Of a DNA stretch of 64,000 nt, positions 59,297 to 64,000 are shown one piece after another. The stretch is taken from positions 36,573,442 through 36,637,441 of the forward strand of contig NC_054082.1 in the NCBI RefSeq assembly GCF_017562075.2, written 5' to 3'. Each line of letters opens with the position of its first letter. Position 1 is the first letter of the stretch. Position numbers and translations under genes: made by a program. This DNA comes from Anopheles merus. Taxonomy: Eukaryota; Arthropoda; Insecta; Diptera; Culicidae. The notes beneath the pieces are model-generated. The model ran no database searches and was not told the origin of the DNA. It saw only the letters and a program-made list of their open reading frames with translations.

Positions 59297-62073
59297 CACC
59301 ACCCTATTCTGCTACCGGGGTCTTCATTTTGGCCCACTGTAGGACCTCTTTTTACGCCCTCAAAACCTATCGCACCGAACACGTCGCTTTGCTCAACACA
59401 CGGCTGACGCATTTAAAAGAAAACCCCAACACTACCATCACCCAAAAAGAGTAATTAATTAGAAACGTTACTCAGAGGCCGACACGGATCGTGCAGAATC
59501 AATACGCGGGCGGAACAACCGACTGGCGAGCGCGACCTGACACTGTGGAAATCTTTCTCGCGACTGCGGTTGTGCACGGTGCGCGACTGGGACGTGATGT
59601 TGAACACACTTCCTGTTGCTCTCGTCGTGGGCACACCCTTCACGACACACCTCCCTCCCTCCCCCCCTCCAACACTCCCGGGGATCGTACAAGAGGCAGG
59701 AGGCGCACTGCCATCGATCGATTGCGCACGCGTATTCTCGCCGGCCTACAGTCCACGGTGGCAGTGGTGTTCGTTTCCCCTTAACCGCCCTTCTGCTACT
59801 CTTTGAAGATCACCAAGGTACGCCTGCGCAATCCCAAACAGAGCTCGTCGAAGGTATAGATGCGTATATATGTGTGTGTATATGTCTCAGCCGTCCCTTC
59901 ATCTTTCTTCCTCCGGTCCGACCGATTGCAGCACACACAATCCACCATGAGATGTCCCCATCGAAACGCACACACACACATACAGCAACATCAAATGCCG
60001 CACGCATCGAAAACGGGGAGTCGCAGTTGCGAGTCTACGCTACGCGCGGTGGGTAATTAATTAGTCCTGACGTAGCGCGCTAAGCCGTGTCTCGGCAGCC
60101 CCAAAAACAAAACGTTAGTTTACCTTCCCCCTATGTCTAGTGTGTCACAGACCGCACTGCAAGGGAGAATTCGACGTCGTGCGTACGTGAGTGTGAGTGT
60201 GTGTGTGTGTGCGTAAACTCCAACCTGAGCTAACGGGGCTCGTTGCCCACTTGGATTAGGGTTTGTTGGAGTTTCGTACCGCACTGGGCAACCCGTGTCG
60301 CGCCGCTGCCGACAGAAAAGGGTGATACGGTATGTTGAAACACACACGCACAAACACATATGAGACACACACAGCCACGCAGCGACCACGCAGACGCATA
60401 TATTTAGAAAATGGATCCGCACCACCGCCGCATCACCGCCTGAAACGAGAGAGAAAGAGGAAAAGAAATTTTAATGAAATGCCGAATGAATCCAACGTCG
60501 GTCGAAAAAGGTTTCCAACCAAGACATCGCTATATGGTCTTGCGGACATGAAGCAGGAATACAACCGGGAGAGGGGAGATAGGTATTTGGCGTTGGTTTC
60601 ATATTGGAGTTTGAAGAAGCTTAGAAGTTTGCGTTTCCATTCGCGTCAGAACGGCTGAACTGACGGTGGAAGAAGAGCGCTGTCACCCCTCGCAACGATC
60701 GATCGCAACGGTAAATTTCGAATAAGATATGGACCTGCCGCTATTTGTCCTTCCTACATACACGCATCATCATCGTGTGGATTAAAGGAGCGATAAATTT
60801 TCTTTTTTTTTTTCTTAAAGAAACATTCTAGAACCCATATCGGTCCGGTCAACTGTGATGTGTTACATCCGAAATGTTGCCATTCCAACGTTGCCTTTAA
60901 TTTCGCGAGCTCTTTCGATTTTAGTATGAAGGGGTTTAAATAGACATATTAGAGAAGTTCCAAGGTGATAGCCCGGTCGGACAACTTCGGACAAATTTCG
61001 GAGTATCTGCAAGGCTCGTCTGCAATAATTATTTCTATTTACAACGCGTCATAATAAATCATAATTGTACATAAGACACTGTGTTAGGATATATTGGGAC
61101 ATCAATTTAGATAATATCTCAACTTAACGCTATTTCTTGTAAACGTATCAAGAGGAAACTGTTGAGCTACTATGGTAATTTTCTATTATTGAGAAATGTG
61201 CCATTCCCAGAAAATTCAAGAGCTCCTGGGCAACTAGCACTATATAATTCCAGAACGTTCTGACATGAGTTTGAAGACGATTTCTGACACAGTTGAGCTT
61301 AACTAAACCAAAACTAAAGACAACACTTAAAGCGACATACAGACAGTTAAAATGCAACAGTTATATTTCTCCCACTGCAAACCGTCAATGAAGCAAAGAC
61401 ACCTCCGTCGAGAGCCTTCGATCTCTAACATGCTAGTTTTCCGTTCTCCTCACATGTAATCGAGGAAACGGTTTCTGCTAGGTAAGGAAACACTAACAAT
61501 ATTGCCGTGCTTGTTGTGTTAGCCATTCAGCGAGATTAGACAGCGAAGTTGATCTATTTTTAGGCCCCCGACCCTCGTCGTCATAGTCTTCAGCATTGTC
61601 GCCTGCAATCGGTAATTGGTAGCACATCATCTTGCTCGCCAGGGGATTAGATCGGCTAAATCTCTCGAAGGGCGAACGGCGAAAGCAAAACCTCACCCTC
61701 AGCTAACGAGGACAATCGGTGAAGGAAGGTGACATCGGAAGTTTTGACGCACACAGTACGCGCACGATTGCACGATCCGGCGCTTCCGGTATCTACGAAG
61801 TTTAGTGCATCCAATATGTTGTCGGTGTGCAGCACGCGAGAAAAGACAAGGCACTTCCGTTTTTTTTTTCACCTCCCCATGCAACACCGGATCAAGATTT
61901 GTCAATGTTTGTCAGGGGCGTCGTGGTGTGTTTGTTTGTCTAAACTGAGCCCGTTTCCTTCGCACATCGATCATTACCGGCGAGCCTCGATTGACGTCGC
62001 TGATCAATCACGGATGATCGGATTGTGCCAAGTTCTTTAAATAATTATCCCTCTCCAATGTCAACACATACCG

Positions 62074-62078
<5 letters not shown>

Positions 62079-62113
<35 letters not shown>
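62079..62113. repeat. (CA)n microsatellite
   Basis: About 17 uninterrupted CA units beyond the CpG-rich upstream region. Confidence 0.9.
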
Positions 62114-62114
<1 letters not shown>

Positions 62115-62609
62115 GTGCTACAAACGGAAGGAACTGATCGTTGCGACAATGCTTTTTCGTTAAGCTAAATTACTTCCGTTCCGTGGTGAATGATCCCGTC
62201 CGCCGTAGGTGATATCTTCACCCGTGGATCAGCTCATATCCGGATGAATGCACTGCCCTGCAATTTATGCCTACTGTGGCCGAAGTCTGATGAACAAAAA
62301 AAAGCACATTATCGTGCATTTATTCACCCTGGTTTGTTTTATACGGCGCAATAATGACGCAAAACGCAACGAATGGACCGATCCCTCTATTCCCAAAACG
62401 CACACCGGAAAGCATCATCGTCGCGATCGATGCGTATCGTGATCTTTGCTTTATTGGTGGAATTTTTACGGTCGATAAATTTTACTAAAATGACACCCAC
62501 TACCAGCTTTTAAAGCACAACCAGTCCCACAGCGGGATCGTCATTTCTTGCCACGCTTGGGACAGCTTCCGCCTGTTAAACAGATACTCGCAATAGCATT
62601 GTTACCCTA

Positions 62610-63871
62610 TCACTCCATGACACACGGTCGCTTTAACATGGTTCGGCAGATGAGAAAATCGCCCTGGAAGCGAGCGGTATAAATTTTCAATGTCATGAGC
62701 ATGGACAAGAGCAACAACCAAGCAAATACGAACACTACCGGCCCCATAACCTTTGCCTCGTGCACCAAATCGAGTACCGCAGATCCAGCCACTGCACCAA
62801 AGAATCTATCCCACTCTCTGTGCGCGATCACACTACCACGCGGCGATAATTGTTGTTTCAATAAATTTTAAATTCCTCACTTTATGATCGGGCGTACGTG
62901 CGACCACAGGCAAGCAAACAAGAATTCCAACCATCTAAAGTCACACACCGGGGACCTTGGCCCATTCGGCTCGGTTAAGGAATAGGTTGCAGATGTTCGA
63001 ACCAAAACCGTATGACAACACCCGGGAGAAGTTAAAGTGGCGGAACTACGAGAATAGTTCTATTTATGTTGTCCCAATGAAATAATGCTCGACATGTAGA
63101 GGAACGTCTCGGTGTACTTCTCGTGATGCCAGCATCAACACCTCATATGCAGCTGCATTTAAGTTTCATTCGAGCAGTGAGACATATGTACTTGTTTTGA
63201 TGTATACATTATACGTTTATTTACTAATTTTCATGCCATCGAATTTTGAAAATAACTGGACATGTTTGGGCCATAACAAAGCTGACGAAGGCCTAATTTT
63301 GTAAACATCAATGCACTGCACAAACCATAATAATGTGCAACAGCATCAGCAATAATCCATCCATTGATTGGTTCTAGCGAAAACAAATAACAGCAATCAA
63401 ATGACCTTTCGAACTGACCTCGAACAATCGGCACACACTTGCTGCTCGTGTTGTGTTGAAACTAATTGCAACAAATAAATGACAACTAATGTATTTGAGC
63501 GCACACACTAACATAAGCGTTCCCTCAGATGTGGTGTTCGCAAAACGTGCCAGAATCCAAAGAGATGGAACGGGAAAGTGTGTTTACCGATCGATTTGAC
63601 CGTCGCCATCTGACTGAGGTTGTTAATTTTGTTATGCAGATATTTCGCAGCAAAGGTCAAGAAACAGGTTTTGCACCATCACTTCGCAGCCGAAGCATGA
63701 GTCATGCCCAAGCGGGACAACCGCAGCCAAGAAATGTGTGAAGAAACCGTGAGCTTCATCGGTTCATCGGAACTATCGATAAAACATGGGGCCGGGCCCG
63801 TGACACCAACACGTACCTTCATCGTCATTGTCGTCCTCGTCCACATGATGATCGATTGAGTCGCGTGCCAT
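62610..63871 (-). CDS. Candidate small single-pass membrane protein, two exons
   Basis: I do not recognise the family. Exon 63871-63817 starts at ATG and encodes MARDSIDHHVDEDDNDDE, ending in phase 1 at a GTACGT donor. The acceptor (TTTGGTGCAG) at 62793-62792 keeps that phase into exon 62791-62610. That exon encodes a membrane span (MGPVVFVFAWLLLLSMLM) and a short basic, Cys-containing tail. The product would be 78 aa with an acidic N-terminus. A minus-strand AATAAA lies at 62455-62450, about 155 bases past the stop. Without transcripts either exon may belong to something else; the first could splice past the second. Confidence 0.38.
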
Positions 63872-64000
63872 GAAAGACACAACAGTAATAGTGTAACAGT
63901 TTGATTGCACGTGTAACATACAAAATTAATAATAAAGTAGAAATGACTTTCCCACATATAATAAACACAACACGCTTAGGTGCATCGATTGCCCTTTGTC

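Larger units (their letters stand above)
55228..62609. other. Region upstream of the B'' gene
   Basis: The right side of 55227 should hold the B'' promoter and 5' untranslated sequence. CpG-rich patches occur at 55230-55580, 58400-58560 and 59460-59780, and a (CT)n run at about 56631-56650. Donor-like signals on the minus strand (e.g. GGGAAG|GTAAAC at about 60125) could belong to untranslated exons. I found no coding exon I would defend. Confidence 0.4.

Overview
The window looks like nuclear DNA of a dipteran insect, most likely an Anopheles-type mosquito. The reasons are intron-containing animal genes with many introns of 60-100 bp, abundant CA/GA microsatellites, GC-rich exons in AT-rich intergenic DNA, and a Ty3/gypsy element. 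The species is an inference; no marker gene fixes it.

Left to right: (1) 1-4522 is non-coding, probably a 5' intron or upstream region of dystrobrevin, because the first coding exon opens at a splice acceptor. (2) 4523-~12600, plus strand: dystrobrevin (Dyb), ten coding exons assembled by phase, 711 aa. (3) 12680-12906, minus strand: two coding-like exons of an unrecognised gene whose 3' end meets that of Dyb. (4) 15038-15642, minus: translocon-associated protein delta (SSR4), two exons, 170 aa. (5) 16338-20514, minus: a CCDC142-family gene, seven exons, about 806 aa. (6) 24046-55227, minus: one very long gene for a PP2A B'' regulatory subunit (PPP2R3 family). Its 541-codon first exon is separated by a 17.8-kb intron from a phase-matching exon at 35725-35816, followed by the EF-hand core (33414-31927) and distal tail exons (26556-26476, 24154-24046). 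(7) 40335-46895: a full-length Ty3/gypsy LTR retrotransposon in that intron, in the host gene's orientation, with identical LTRs and a 4-bp target duplication. (8) 62610-63871, minus: a possible two-exon gene for a small membrane protein.

SSR4 acts in the ER translocon, Dyb in the dystrophin complex at the membrane, and the B'' subunit directs PP2A. They share no pathway; the grouping looks like ordinary genome neighbourhood. The most unusual signals are in the B'' gene: a TGA that overlaps a splice donor and is followed in frame by 25 more coding-like codons, a symmetric Ser/Thr/Gly-rich cassette exon, an arginine/lysine-rich alternative tail, and a candidate short alternative first exon 268 bp downstream of the retrotransposon LTR.

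All exon models were made by eye from splice signals, reading phase and remembered family sequences; no alignment or transcript data were available.
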